From contig NZ_JADLJS010000026.1 of NCBI RefSeq assembly GCF_015680405.1, forward strand, positions 1 to 64,000: a stretch of 64,000 bases of DNA, in the 5' to 3' direction. How positions within the stretch are numbered: the first letter of the stretch is position 1; each line of letters begins with the position of its first letter. Made by a program: the position numbers and the translations under genes. A model generated the notes under the pieces. That model was given only the letters and a program-made list of their open reading frames with translations, searched no databases and was not told where the DNA came from. Of the stretch, positions 35,601 through 44,207 are shown piece by piece. Source of the stretch: Pseudomonas pudica (GTDB taxonomy: Bacteria; Pseudomonadota; Gammaproteobacteria; Pseudomonadales; Pseudomonadaceae).

Positions 35601-38498
35601 ATTCGTGCCTACAACGGCTGCACCCAGGGCGATAGCCGCGACGGCACCGCCGCCTGCCCGCAAGCCCGGCAGCACCCGTACTTCGGCCGCTTTGGCAGGG
35701 CCGACTGGCTGGGCGCACGCACGGCCATGCAGCGCTGGTTCGCCGACCCGCTGGTGAACGTGTACAACGTCGACCGTGGCCTGGGTACCATCTTCACCCA
35801 CGACCACCTCGGCCCATCGACCCACCAGCAGCTTGGGCTGTATGCCACCGTGCTGGCCGAACCGGCCAACTCCACCTGGTACCACGCCGAAACCGGCGAG
35901 AAGCTGTACAACCCGGCCACGCGGCAGGACGGTGGCCCGACTTCGTGGCAGGCGGTGATCCAGACCGGTGACCACGACGGCGACGGCAAGAACGACAGCT
36001 ACCGAGAGTTCTTCCTGGAATACAGCGACTTCCAGCACGCGTACGAGGCCGGTGTGTACGTCGGCGCCGGGCCGGACGGCATCCCCAATGCCCAGTCGTA
36101 CCCGGCCACTGCCGACAGCTTCCGCTACGCCATCAACCCGCCCGTGCGCGGCAAGGCATCGAACCTGCTGGAGGCCATCGTCGAAGAACGCGGTGGCATC
36201 AACCCGGGTTGCCCAAGCCGGCCCTGCCCACAGGCCATCTCGGTGGACGACCCGGGCATGTTCGTCGTCAACTACCGCAACGAGCCCCTGGCCCTGCGTG
36301 TTTACGACCCCAACAAGGTCGGCCCGGACGGCAAGCGTGGCATGCAGGCCGACGGCCTGGCCGGCGACCTGAGCTACGCCTTGCAAACCCGTACCGACCG
36401 CGCCATCCCGGCAATGAACCTGGCGCCCTCGGCGATCACCTCGGCGGTCGGCCCCACTGGCGGCACCACGCTGTTCCCGCCGCACATCAACGCGGCCGGC
36501 AGCGAACCGGGCGACCCGTTCACCCCGATGCTGCGCACCTACTCCGGCGACAACGTGCGCCTGCGCATGCACGCCGGTGGCCATGAAGAGGAGCACAACA
36601 TCACCTTGCATGGCGTGAAGTGGCTGCAGAACGGCACCGGCTACGGCAACAGCTCCAACTCGGGCTGGAAGTCATCGCAGATGATCGGTATTTCCGAGCA
36701 ACTGGGTTTCATGGCGCCGGTGTCGATGATCTCCAGTTCGGCGGCCACCAACGGTGACTACCTGTATTCGCTGGATGCGGCCCTGGAAGGCTACTGGAAC
36801 GGCATCTGGGGCATCATGCGCAACTACACCGCGCAGCGTGCCGACCTGTTCCCGCTGCCCAACAACCCGCAGCCGGTGGCCATGCGCAACACCGTGAACT
36901 TCGATGGCATCTGCCCGAAAACCACGGCCAACCCCAACGGCATCGGCACCCGCCCCACGGTCAAGCGCAGTTACGAGATCGTCGCGGCACTGGCCAACGA
37001 TATCCTCGAGAACCGTAACGGTGTCAGCATCAACGACCCGGCCGGTGTCGGCCAGCATGTCGGCGGCCCGCTCAAGGCCAACGGCGGCACCTTGGTGTTC
37101 AACAGCCGCAAGACCGCCATCCCGCTGGTCAGTGGGGTAGACCCCGAAGATGGGGAAACCTTCACCATCGGTGGCCACAGCGCGCCGCTGCACGACCCGA
37201 CCGCGATCCTGTACGTGCGCAAGGCCGACCTGGACGCCACCACCGGCAAGCTGAAGGCGGGCGTGCCCGTGGAGCCGCTGGTGCTGCGCGCCAACGCAGG
37301 TGAGTGCATCAGCATCACCCTGGAAAACCGCCTGCCACTGGTAATGCCGGACTTGCCCAGCACTGCGGTGATGCACAACGTGGTCAAGCGTGACCGCTTC
37401 GACAGCGAAGGTGCCACCGCGTTTGCCAACAACCTGATGCGGCCATCCAGCCACGTGGGCCTGCATGCCCAGTTGCTGGCCTACGACATCACCAAGTCCG
37501 ACGGCGCCAACGTCGGCCTCAACCCGGTGCAGACCGTGGCCCCGCGTACCGGCACCAGCGGCGCCTGGCCGACCCGTACCTATCAGTACTATGCCGGCCA
37601 CCTGGAGCGTGAAGGCAAGCCGGTGTCGCAACTGGGCCGCACGGTAGACAACATCAACACCACGGCCATCGAATTCGGCGGCCTCAACCTTACCCCGTCG
37701 GACGTCATCAAGCAGCCGCAGAAAGGCCTGGTGGGTGCCATGAGCATCCTGCCGCAGACCGCCACCTGGACCGAGGACACCGCAACAAGGGCCCAGGCCA
37801 CGGTCAAGGTCACCGGCCAGCCGGACTACCGCGACTTCGTCACGGTATGGCAGCGTGCGCTGAACATGCGCTGGGCCGACGGTCGCCCGGTGGAGGGCAT
37901 CAATACCGAAGGCAACGGCGCCGCCGGCGACCCTCAGGACAACGGTAACATGGCGGTCAACTACAAGACCGAACCCCTGTGGCTGCGCTTCGGCATGGCC
38001 CCCGACTCACCCTTCGGCCGCGCCGGTGGCCTGGGCTTTGGTGATGTACCCAACGCCCATATGGCCTACGCCAACGCCCTGGTCGGTGGCGACCCGCAAA
38101 CCCCGGTGCTGTACGCCAAGCCCGGCCAGCCAGTGCGCAACCATATCGTGATGCCCAGTGGTGGCAGCCGCGGCATGGTCTATCAGCTGGATGGCCACTT
38201 GTGGCCACTGCACAACTATCAGGCCGAGAAGAACGACGTGGACGGCTACCCGCTGAGCCTGCCCGGCATCGGCTCGGTGCGCTTCGGCTACAACCCGATG
38301 GCCATGTACATCGGTGCCCAGGAAAGCGTGCTGCCAGCGGCGCACTTCAGTTTCATGCTGCCCAGTGCCGGCGGCGCCAACGCGGTGGCGGGTGACTACC
38401 TGTTCCGCGACTACGCCGCCTACGGCAACCTCTCGGGGCTGTGGGGGATCTTGCGAGTGACCAATGAAGCGCCGCCGGCAACGGCACCGGCGCAGTGA
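32658..38498 (+). CDS. mnxG: Giant multicopper oxidase, manganese-oxidase MnxG type
   Basis: 1,946-residue exported multicopper oxidase resembling MnxG of P. putida strains, which oxidises Mn(II) to Mn(IV) oxide at the cell surface. A signal peptide (MSMPLKGPILSSLVLALLGW...SEA) precedes the mature start. Copper-ligand motifs are HIFHLHGHQWLF (about 481-492) and IYHCHFYPHFAQGMW (about 531-546). Further His-rich segments occur at GQHIHLPKWDL (about 946), FTHDHLGPSTHQQLGLYA (about 1046), EEEHNITLHGVKWLQ (about 1312) and YQLDGHLWPLHNY (about 1840), consistent with many fused cupredoxin domains. Acidic linkers (EAEEPEGEEEGPELE, EPEEEDDEP) could bind Mn or Ca. GGAGGTG precedes the ATG. It heads a sigma-54-driven operon with copper-delivery proteins. 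Oxidase family is certain; the metal substrate is inferred from size and resemblance. Confidence 0.87.
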   Translation: MSMPLKGPILSSLVLALLGWESTSEAAVQCQRTLVANVVALDQPLMFNRLGAQNANGMMFALREDVVDDKMVPLSSGGAAVPGKVTLRPDKRPRPIVLRVAAGECLTVNLTNLLDYKANPNKHGIEAEEPEGEEEGPELENDAAEGFVADEQVAERMVGFQVNGMQAVNSIADISAYTGRNGSFFVSPGSTRSYTLYAEREGAFAATSKAATFGGEGTAGNVANGLFGQVVVVPKLGRTYRNTLTEEEMRLATTGRTATGQPVIDYEARYPQMQPWIAEGKAGKPIIAMVDGNQIINSETDAIVMGPNPDGSFPKSTYPLESLGKRNPALPNRLEAFRDFASQFADEVAGTQAFPGYWADPVMGHVLEPTRDSFMINYGSGGMGAEVVANRLGVGPMHDCLSCAYEEFFLSSHTVGDVGTLVDVPANVGLEHIRPGEVPPASAVGVKASMALFPAEPANVHHSYIGDFTKFRNTHNGHEQHIFHLHGHQWLFNPNDDNSDYIDAQGIGAGVGYTYEIANGGAGNRNRVAGDAIYHCHFYPHFAQGMWAMWRVHDVFEEGTRLEVSGQGENGYHSTPFALRSGKPAVGARALPDGEIVAGTPIPAIVPLPGKAMAPMPGKVVVVPKLSEELVAANDDEPEEEDDEPANQAPVRKAIGSLALVDRSDANRNADGTLKNPGYPFWIGGMESSVGNRPPTPPLDMLDPAMARQLKESGKALWANLDPNQVDGWDGGLGRHALDGVSAGGEAETTTTKLDFTKVVHKAKPIYLPEEGTDVEQAAMQFHAQAEHQSFALIPGSEPVAKAFRTNGALPTAGAPFYEPCMDDRGKRLTQSSGVGEYFSGESLSGLNFRGASAFTADRPRIYKGANIQFDAVYNKVGYHFPQARIIALWEDAWPVITKQRPPEPLVMRMNTFDCTMYQHTNLIPNIYEMDDYQVRTPTDVIGQHIHLPKWDLTAADGSANGWNYEDGILSPGSVVERVQAIRAYNGCTQGDSRDGTAACPQARQHPYFGRFGRADWLGARTAMQRWFADPLVNVYNVDRGLGTIFTHDHLGPSTHQQLGLYATVLAEPANSTWYHAETGEKLYNPATRQDGGPTSWQAVIQTGDHDGDGKNDSYREFFLEYSDFQHAYEAGVYVGAGPDGIPNAQSYPATADSFRYAINPPVRGKASNLLEAIVEERGGINPGCPSRPCPQAISVDDPGMFVVNYRNEPLALRVYDPNKVGPDGKRGMQADGLAGDLSYALQTRTDRAIPAMNLAPSAITSAVGPTGGTTLFPPHINAAGSEPGDPFTPMLRTYSGDNVRLRMHAGGHEEEHNITLHGVKWLQNGTGYGNSSNSGWKSSQMIGISEQLGFMAPVSMISSSAATNGDYLYSLDAALEGYWNGIWGIMRNYTAQRADLFPLPNNPQPVAMRNTVNFDGICPKTTANPNGIGTRPTVKRSYEIVAALANDILENRNGVSINDPAGVGQHVGGPLKANGGTLVFNSRKTAIPLVSGVDPEDGETFTIGGHSAPLHDPTAILYVRKADLDATTGKLKAGVPVEPLVLRANAGECISITLENRLPLVMPDLPSTAVMHNVVKRDRFDSEGATAFANNLMRPSSHVGLHAQLLAYDITKSDGANVGLNPVQTVAPRTGTSGAWPTRTYQYYAGHLEREGKPVSQLGRTVDNINTTAIEFGGLNLTPSDVIKQPQKGLVGAMSILPQTATWTEDTATRAQATVKVTGQPDYRDFVTVWQRALNMRWADGRPVEGINTEGNGAAGDPQDNGNMAVNYKTEPLWLRFGMAPDSPFGRAGGLGFGDVPNAHMAYANALVGGDPQTPVLYAKPGQPVRNHIVMPSGGSRGMVYQLDGHLWPLHNYQAEKNDVDGYPLSLPGIGSVRFGYNPMAMYIGAQESVLPAAHFSFMLPSAGGANAVAGDYLFRDYAAYGNLSGLWGILRVTNEAPPATAPAQ

Positions 38499-38518
38499 CG
38501 GTAAATGGGGGCGCGAAC

Positions 38519-40495
38519 ATGAACAAGAAAACCCGCCTTGCATGCATGGGTGTAGCACTGGGGGCAGTGCTGATCGGCCTGGGCGTAGCCTATGAAAGCC
38601 TCTGGTGCGATCCGCGCGAGTATCTGCAGGACGCTGACGACCCGCAGGCCCTGCACCGGCTGAGCCGGGACGGCGTGACCGTGGAGTTCGAGGCCCGGCC
38701 GCTGGCGGGGGGCGAGCTGCAGGAGGGCAGCTTTGCCAACATTCGTTTCAAGGTCAGTGACCAGGCCAGTGGCCAGCCGTTGTCGGGCATGGCCCCAGGG
38801 GCGTGGATCGACCCGACGCAGTCGGCCCCGGAGGGCGACCGCGACCAGAGCTGCAAGGCCCGTGTCGCGCTGTTTCTCAAGAGCAGCATCGGCGCCCGGC
38901 CATTGCTCGACCTGAACGGTTACTTTCTGTTGATGATGAACAGAGACGCCAGCCTGACGGTGATCGACCCGACCGTGTCGGTGGGCGGCGTGACCAGCAC
39001 CATGGCCCGCATCGACCTGCCCGGGCGGCCCATGGACTGGGTGGCCACCAGTGACGACAAGCTGGTATTCGTGTCCATCCCCGAGCGCGGCAAGGTCTCG
39101 GTGATCGACACCGAGACTTTCACCCGCGTGGCCGACCTGGACGCTGGCGACCAGCCGCTGCGTGTGGCCCTGCAGCCGGACCAGCACCGGCTGTGGGTAG
39201 GCAACAACAGCAGCGACCCGGCCAAGGGCGGGGTGACGGTGATCGATGTACCGGGTCGCAACACCCTTAAAACCTTCAACACCGGCAGCGGGCACCACGA
39301 AATCGCCTTCAGTGCCGACTCGCGCTACGCCTATGTCAGCAACCGTGACAGTGGCACCCTGAGCGTCATCGACATCCCGGAAATGCGCCTGGCCAAGACC
39401 ATCAAGGTTGGCCCGCACCCGCTGTCGGTCAGTTACTCGGCGTTGTCCCAGGCGGTGTACGTGGTCGACGGTGAGGAGGGCAGCGTGCGCGTGTTCGATG
39501 CCCGCAGCCACCAGCTGCGGCACACGGTCCAGGCCGATCCGGGCCTGGGGCCGATGCGCTTCAGCAGCGATGGCCGCTACGGCATCGTGCTCAACACCCT
39601 GGAGAACCAGGCCCTGGTGATCGACGCCAGTACCGACAAGCTGATCCACCAGATCCCGGTGGCGGCCGAACCGTACCAGCTGACCTTCACCAAGGGCTAT
39701 GCCTACGTGCGCGGCCTGGCTTCGCCGAAGGTGAGCATGATCAACCTGGCCAGCCTGGGCGAAGGGCGTTCGCCGATCATCCAGGGCTTCGAGGCCGGCC
39801 CGGCGGCGCCACGCCAGGCAGGTGACCTGCCGCTGGCCCAGGGGCTTTCGGTATCGCGCGACGACAATTCGGTGTTCGTGGTCAACCCGGTGGACAACAC
39901 CACCTACTTCTACGCCGAAGGCATGAACGCACCGATGTCCGGTTACAACAACCGTGGCCACCAGGCCCGCGCCGCCATCGTCGTCGACCGCAGCCTGCGT
40001 GAACTGGCACCGGGCGTGTACGGCTCGACGGTGAAGATGCCCGCGGCCGGCAAGTTCGACGTGGCCTTCCTGCTCAACCAGCCGCAGATCATCCACTGCT
40101 TCAGCACCGACGTGGCCGCAGCGCCGAATGCCGGCAAGCGCAAGGGTGCGCACGCCGAGTTCATCGGCCTGGACAGGCCGTTGTCGCAGCACAGCGCCAT
40201 TAATGCACGGGTGCGCATCCTTGGCGACGATGGCCAGCCGCGCCTGGGCCTGAACGACCTGAGCCTGCGTTACTTCCTGGCGCCTTCGTCGATGCCGCGC
40301 AACCTGCGGCTGGAGGAAGTGGGCGAGGGCATCTATCAGGCAGCCCTGACCCTGCCAGAACCCGGTGCCTGGTACCTGCACGTGCAGTCGCCGTCGCTGG
40401 GGCGCAGGTTCGCCGAGGAAAACTACACCAGCCTGCGCGTCCTGCCGGCCGCAACGTCCACCGTTTCCGAGAATGACGTGAGGAATCTGCGATGA
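38519..40495 (+). CDS. Membrane-anchored YVTN/cytochrome-d1-like beta-propeller protein
   Basis: 658 residues. One N-terminal hydrophobic segment (LACMGVALGAVLIGLGVAYE) should anchor or export it. The centre consists of repeated 40-residue propeller blades with signatures such as KVSVIDTETFTRVADLDAGDQPLRVALQPD, GVTVIDVPGRNTLKTFNTG, RYAYVSNRDSGTLSVIDIP and VRVFDARSHQLRHTV. The C-terminal 150 residues look like an immunoglobulin-like domain (APGVYGSTVKMPAAGKFDVAFLLNQPQIIHCF). No CxxCH is present, so it is not a cytochrome. It follows mnxG by 20 bp and overlaps the SCO gene by four bases, so it probably assists assembly or surface presentation of the oxidase. Specific role unknown. Confidence 0.8.
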   Translation: MNKKTRLACMGVALGAVLIGLGVAYESLWCDPREYLQDADDPQALHRLSRDGVTVEFEARPLAGGELQEGSFANIRFKVSDQASGQPLSGMAPGAWIDPTQSAPEGDRDQSCKARVALFLKSSIGARPLLDLNGYFLLMMNRDASLTVIDPTVSVGGVTSTMARIDLPGRPMDWVATSDDKLVFVSIPERGKVSVIDTETFTRVADLDAGDQPLRVALQPDQHRLWVGNNSSDPAKGGVTVIDVPGRNTLKTFNTGSGHHEIAFSADSRYAYVSNRDSGTLSVIDIPEMRLAKTIKVGPHPLSVSYSALSQAVYVVDGEEGSVRVFDARSHQLRHTVQADPGLGPMRFSSDGRYGIVLNTLENQALVIDASTDKLIHQIPVAAEPYQLTFTKGYAYVRGLASPKVSMINLASLGEGRSPIIQGFEAGPAAPRQAGDLPLAQGLSVSRDDNSVFVVNPVDNTTYFYAEGMNAPMSGYNNRGHQARAAIVVDRSLRELAPGVYGSTVKMPAAGKFDVAFLLNQPQIIHCFSTDVAAAPNAGKRKGAHAEFIGLDRPLSQHSAINARVRILGDDGQPRLGLNDLSLRYFLAPSSMPRNLRLEEVGEGIYQAALTLPEPGAWYLHVQSPSLGRRFAEENYTSLRVLPAATSTVSENDVRNLR

Positions 40496-41148
40496 ACGCC
40501 AAGCATGCTTGCAAACTGTTGGCCCTGAGCCTGGCTTTTGCCGGCAACCTGGCCCAGGCCCATGGTGGCCACGACCACAACGGCCACGCCGAACAGCCAC
40601 CGGCGGCGCGCCAGGAAAAGGCCAGCGTGCGCTTTGCCGATGTCTCGCTACTGAACCAGGACGGCATGCCGGTACGCCTGGAAAAAGACCTGGTGGGCGA
40701 CCACCTGGTGGTCATGGGCTTCATCTACACCAGCTGCACCACGGTGTGCCCCGTGGTGTCGTCGATCATGGGCAAGGTCCAGCAGCAACTGGGTGGCCGG
40801 GTAGGGCAAGACATTCATCTGGTGTCGATCAGTGTCGACCCGCAACGTGACGACGCCAAGCGCCTGCAGGATTACGCCAAGGCCTTCCAGAAAGGGCCGG
40901 GCTGGAGCTGGCTGACCGGCACGCCATACGCCATCAGCGAAACCCTCAAGGGCCTGGGTAGTTTCAGCGCCGACCTCAGCCAGCACCCACCGCTGATCCT
41001 GGTGGGCGACGGGCGCACCGGGCACTGGACGCGCTACTACGGGTTCACCGACCCGGCTGTGCTGATCGATGAAATCAACCGCCTCGGCGCCCGCCGGGTG
41101 CATGCCAAGAGCACGGCCATTGCCGACCATCACGAGGTGCAACCATGA
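40492..41148 (+). CDS. SCO1/SenC-family copper/thiol protein (first copy)
   Basis: 218-residue exported thioredoxin-fold protein. The signal peptide is MNAKHACKLLALSLAFAGNLAQA, followed by a His-rich stretch (HGGHDHNGHAE) that could bind copper. The CTTVCP motif and the later conserved His (LSQHPPLILVGD) are the SCO copper ligands. SCO proteins donate or sense copper for cytochrome oxidase CuA sites. Here, directly downstream of a multicopper oxidase and without oxidase subunits nearby, the likely client is MnxG. ATGA overlap with both neighbours. Confidence 0.88.
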   Translation: MNAKHACKLLALSLAFAGNLAQAHGGHDHNGHAEQPPAARQEKASVRFADVSLLNQDGMPVRLEKDLVGDHLVVMGFIYTSCTTVCPVVSSIMGKVQQQLGGRVGQDIHLVSISVDPQRDDAKRLQDYAKAFQKGPGWSWLTGTPYAISETLKGLGSFSADLSQHPPLILVGDGRTGHWTRYYGFTDPAVLIDEINRLGARRVHAKSTAIADHHEVQP

Positions 41149-41810
41149 GCCAGACAAGCTCCCGCCGCGTAGGCATGCGCGGTTTTGACTGGCTGGTGCT
41201 GGGTGGCTGCCTGTGGATCCTTGCCTCGGTGGCGCTCGCCCATGAAGGCCATGCTCCGCAGGCGCTAGAGCCGCAGCCGGCCCCGCAGGCGATGACCAGT
41301 GGCGGCGGTACCCGCGATGCCCAGGCCTGGTTCACCGACACTGTGCTCAAGGACCAGAACGGCCGCGAGCTGCGCTTCTACAGCGATGTGCTCAAGGACA
41401 AGGTGGTGATGCTCAACGTGATCTTCACCCACTGCACCGACGCCTGCCCGCTGATCACCCGCAAGTTGCGCGAAGTGCGTGAGACCATGGGGCCGCAGCT
41501 GGCCAGCCAGGTGACCTTCGTGTCTATCAGCAGCGACCCGCTCAACGACACCCCCGAAGTGCTCAAGGCGTTTGCCGGGAAGCAGGGCGTGGATGGGCCC
41601 AACTGGTTGTTCCTGACCGGTGACAAGGCCAATGTCGACCTGGTGCTCGGGCGCATCGGCCAGTTCCTGCCCAGCCCCGAGCAGCATTCCACACAGCTGA
41701 TTGCCGGCGACGTGGCCGGCAAGCGCTGGAGCAAGATCCGCCCGGATGCACCGCCGGCGGCGATTGCCCAGCGCATGCAGTTGCTGGCACTGCCTCTGGC
41801 AGGGCGGTGA
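41145..41810 (+). CDS. SCO1/SenC-family copper/thiol protein (second copy)
   Basis: 221-residue second SCO-like protein in tandem. The N-terminal hydrophobic segment FDWLVLGGCLWILASVALA probably serves as signal/anchor. The CTDACP motif and the partner His (PEQHSTQLIAGD) are conserved. It is divergent in sequence from the first copy, so the pair is not a recent duplication; one may act as thiol reductant and the other as copper donor. Overlaps the previous gene by four bases. Confidence 0.88.
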   Translation: MSQTSSRRVGMRGFDWLVLGGCLWILASVALAHEGHAPQALEPQPAPQAMTSGGGTRDAQAWFTDTVLKDQNGRELRFYSDVLKDKVVMLNVIFTHCTDACPLITRKLREVRETMGPQLASQVTFVSISSDPLNDTPEVLKAFAGKQGVDGPNWLFLTGDKANVDLVLGRIGQFLPSPEQHSTQLIAGDVAGKRWSKIRPDAPPAAIAQRMQLLALPLAGR

Positions 41811-41815
41811 GTATC

Positions 41816-43540
41816 ATGCGATCCCTGCGGCATTGGCCTCTGTGGCATCTGCCACTCTGGGAACTCCCTTTGTGGATGCGGTCTTTGTGGGAGCGGCCTT
41901 GCGTCGCGAAAGGAGCGCGCAGCGCTCCCCGTTTTCTGGGCTGGTGCAACTATCGCTGGGGCTGCTGCGCAGCCCTTTCGAGACGCAAGGCCGCTCCCAC
42001 AAAGACCGCTCCCACAGGGCTTGCGATCTGGTTGGCGTTCGTGCTCGGCATGGCACCCTTTTTTTCTGCCTTTGCCCTGGACCTGACCGAACATGAACAA
42101 GCCGGCAAACGCCTCTACCGCGAGGGCGTCTCCAGCAGTGACGCACAGCTGCAAGCCCGGGTCGGCGCCAGCGACATGACGGTCCCCGCCAGCGTGCTGC
42201 CCTGCGCCAGCTGCCACGGCAACGATGGCCGCGGTCGTGCCGAAGGTGGTGTGCGGCCACCCAGCCTAGACTGGCAGCGCCTGGCGCAAGGCCAAGGCGA
42301 ACGCGAAAGCAACGGCCGCCGCTACCCGGCATACACCGACAGCAGCCTGGCCCGGGCCATTCAGCAAGGCGTCGACCCGGCCGGCAATCGCCTGGACCCG
42401 GCCATGCCGCGCTTCGAGCTGACCCTGGCCGACCAGCGCAACCTCACGGCCTACCTCAAGCGCCTGGGCCAGGAGCGCGACCCCGGCGTAGAGGAAGGCG
42501 TGCTGCGTTTGGGCACCCTGCTGCCGGCATCCGGCCCGCTGGCCAAGGCCGGCCAGGTGGTGCGTGCTGTGCTGGAAGACGGCCTGACGCAACTCAACCA
42601 GCAAGGTGGCATCCATGGGCGACGCCTGGAACTGGTGGTGCTCGACCCGGGCCCCGACCCGGTCAGCGCCGAGCGGGCGCTGCAGCAGTTGCTGGAGCAG
42701 GAGCGAGTGTTCGCCCTGATCGCGCCATTGGCACCCATGCTCGACCAGCGCCTGGCAACCTTGCTGGCACCACACAATGTACCGCTGATCGGCAGCACCC
42801 CACGCAGCGGTGGCAGCCCACAGATTTTCGACCCGTTGCCCGGCTTGCCCGCGCAATTGCTCAGCCTGGCCGGCCACGCCCGCGCGGCGCTGGGCCTGGC
42901 AGCGGGCGACCTGCGTGTGGTGTATGCCGGCAGTGAACAAGCGGCGTTGGCCGAGCAGGTGCGCGAACGCTTGCAGCAGCAGGGCTGGGTACCACCGGCG
43001 GCCCAGGCCTTTGCTGGCCAGCCCGTGGACGGGCGGGGCATTGTCTTCCTCGGCCGTGCCCAGGCCTTTGCCGAACTGGCTTCGGCACTGCAGTCAGCCG
43101 GCCGCCAGCCATACCTGTTCGCCGCCTCCAGCCAGGTGGCCGGCGCCGTGGCGCGCTTGCCCGAGGTTTGGTCGCAACGGGTGTTCCTGGCTTATCCGTA
43201 CGTGCCCGAGGACTGGACCGAACAGGGCCTGGCGACCCTGGCCGGCCTGCAGCAGCGCCAGGGCCTCGACCCACGCCAGGCGTCGTTGCAGGTCAACACA
43301 CTGTGCGCCCTGCGCCTGTTGAGCGAAGCGTTGAAGCAGACTGGCCGTGACACCAGCCGCGAGCAGCTGATTGTCGCGCTGGAAGGCCTGCATGATGTGT
43401 CCACCGGCCTGACTCCGGCCTTGGGCTTCGGCCCAGGTCGCCGGCAAGGCATGGCCGGTGCCCATGTGGTGGCGGTGGCCCTGCCCGGGCCGCGCTTTAC
43501 CGCAGTCACCCCGTACCGGCCACTGCCGGAAAACCCTTGA
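41816..43540 (+). CDS. Cytochrome c-periplasmic binding protein fusion with REP-derived leader
   Basis: 574 residues if translation starts at the ATG coupled to the preceding gene; a GTG nine bases earlier overlaps that stop. A c-type cytochrome domain carries one heme site CASCHG (with ADQRNLTAYL later, typical of class I c). It is followed by a type 1 periplasmic-binding domain of the branched-chain amino acid-binding type (LRLGTLLPASGPLAKAGQVVRAVLEDGLTQLNQQGGIHGRRLELV in the middle third). The first about 75 residues are strange: a WPLWHLPLWELPLW start, then REP-encoded text (LWERPCVAKGARSAP, AALSRRKAAPTKTA), then a good signal-like stretch (LAIWLAFVLGMAPFFSAFA). The REP appears inserted into the leader. 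Use of an internal start near the signal stretch is possible but I see no ribosome site. Role likely electron transfer for the oxidase. Confidence 0.75.
   Translation: MRSLRHWPLWHLPLWELPLWMRSLWERPCVAKGARSAPRFLGWCNYRWGCCAALSRRKAAPTKTAPTGLAIWLAFVLGMAPFFSAFALDLTEHEQAGKRLYREGVSSSDAQLQARVGASDMTVPASVLPCASCHGNDGRGRAEGGVRPPSLDWQRLAQGQGERESNGRRYPAYTDSSLARAIQQGVDPAGNRLDPAMPRFELTLADQRNLTAYLKRLGQERDPGVEEGVLRLGTLLPASGPLAKAGQVVRAVLEDGLTQLNQQGGIHGRRLELVVLDPGPDPVSAERALQQLLEQERVFALIAPLAPMLDQRLATLLAPHNVPLIGSTPRSGGSPQIFDPLPGLPAQLLSLAGHARAALGLAAGDLRVVYAGSEQAALAEQVRERLQQQGWVPPAAQAFAGQPVDGRGIVFLGRAQAFAELASALQSAGRQPYLFAASSQVAGAVARLPEVWSQRVFLAYPYVPEDWTEQGLATLAGLQQRQGLDPRQASLQVNTLCALRLLSEALKQTGRDTSREQLIVALEGLHDVSTGLTPALGFGPGRRQGMAGAHVVAVALPGPRFTAVTPYRPLPENP
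41885..42017. repeat. REP pair inside coding region of cytochrome/binding-protein gene
   Basis: TTTGTGGGAGCGGCCTTGCG and its inverted partner CGCAAGGCCGCTCCCACAAA flank GCGCGCAGCGCTCC and GGGCTGCTGCGCAGCCC inner stems; an extra ACCGCTCCCACAGGG follows. The whole pair is translated in frame. Confidence 0.85.
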
Positions 43541-43552
43541 GCGGAGGTTGCC

Positions 43553-44194
43553 ATGCGTGTTCTGTTGTTGTGCCTGTTGCAGGTGCTGGCCAAGGCAGCC
43601 TGGGCTGACATGCCGGTGGCGCGGGTCAACGGTGTGGAGATCGAGACGATGCGCCTGGAGCGCTATTTCAGCGAATACCTGGACGCCCAGGGCCGCGCGG
43701 TAGCCAGTATCCGCAACCCCAACCTGTATCAGCGTCTGCGCGACCAGGCCCTGGATGAGCTGATCGACAAGGAGCTGTTGTGGCAGGAGGCCCAGCGCCG
43801 CGGCATAGCCGTCAGCGATGAGCAGGTATCGGCGCATGTGGGCGAGGTCGAGGCCGCGCTTGGCAGCCCGGCAATTTTTGAGCGGCGGCTGGCGGAAGCG
43901 GGTTTCGATAGGGCACAGTACAATGAGTACACCCGGCGCGAGCTGGCCGCGCAGCAGGTGTATGCCCAGCTCAGCGCGGTGGCCGCGCCCAGCCAGGCCG
44001 AAGTGGAGGCATTCTATGATGCCAATTCGCGAAAACTGCAAGGAGTGCAGCAACAAAGTGACGACTCTTCGGTCATACGCGAACAGGGCCTGGCGCTGGC
44101 CAGGGCCGCGCTCATCGGGCAGCGGGAGGCGCAGGCGCGCCAGGCCGTGCGCCAACGTTTGCGTGCGTCCGCTACCGTTGAGATCGCCAACTGA
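43553..44194 (+). CDS. SurA N-terminal-like periplasmic chaperone
   Basis: 213-residue exported protein: signal peptide MRVLLLCLLQVLAKAAWA, then a SurA-N/PpiD-type helical domain (VARVNGVEIETMRLERYFSEY, LRDQALDELIDKELLWQEAQRRGIAVSDEQVSAHVGEVEAAL in the middle). It has no parvulin isomerase domain, only a C-terminal helix rich in Arg and Gln. Such proteins bind unfolded outer-membrane or secreted proteins. Last gene of the mnxG operon, it may keep the large oxidase export-competent. Function inferred. Confidence 0.78.
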   Translation: MRVLLLCLLQVLAKAAWADMPVARVNGVEIETMRLERYFSEYLDAQGRAVASIRNPNLYQRLRDQALDELIDKELLWQEAQRRGIAVSDEQVSAHVGEVEAALGSPAIFERRLAEAGFDRAQYNEYTRRELAAQQVYAQLSAVAAPSQAEVEAFYDANSRKLQGVQQQSDDSSVIREQGLALARAALIGQREAQARQAVRQRLRASATVEIAN

Positions 44195-44207
44195 GGCCCC
44201 TGATGGC

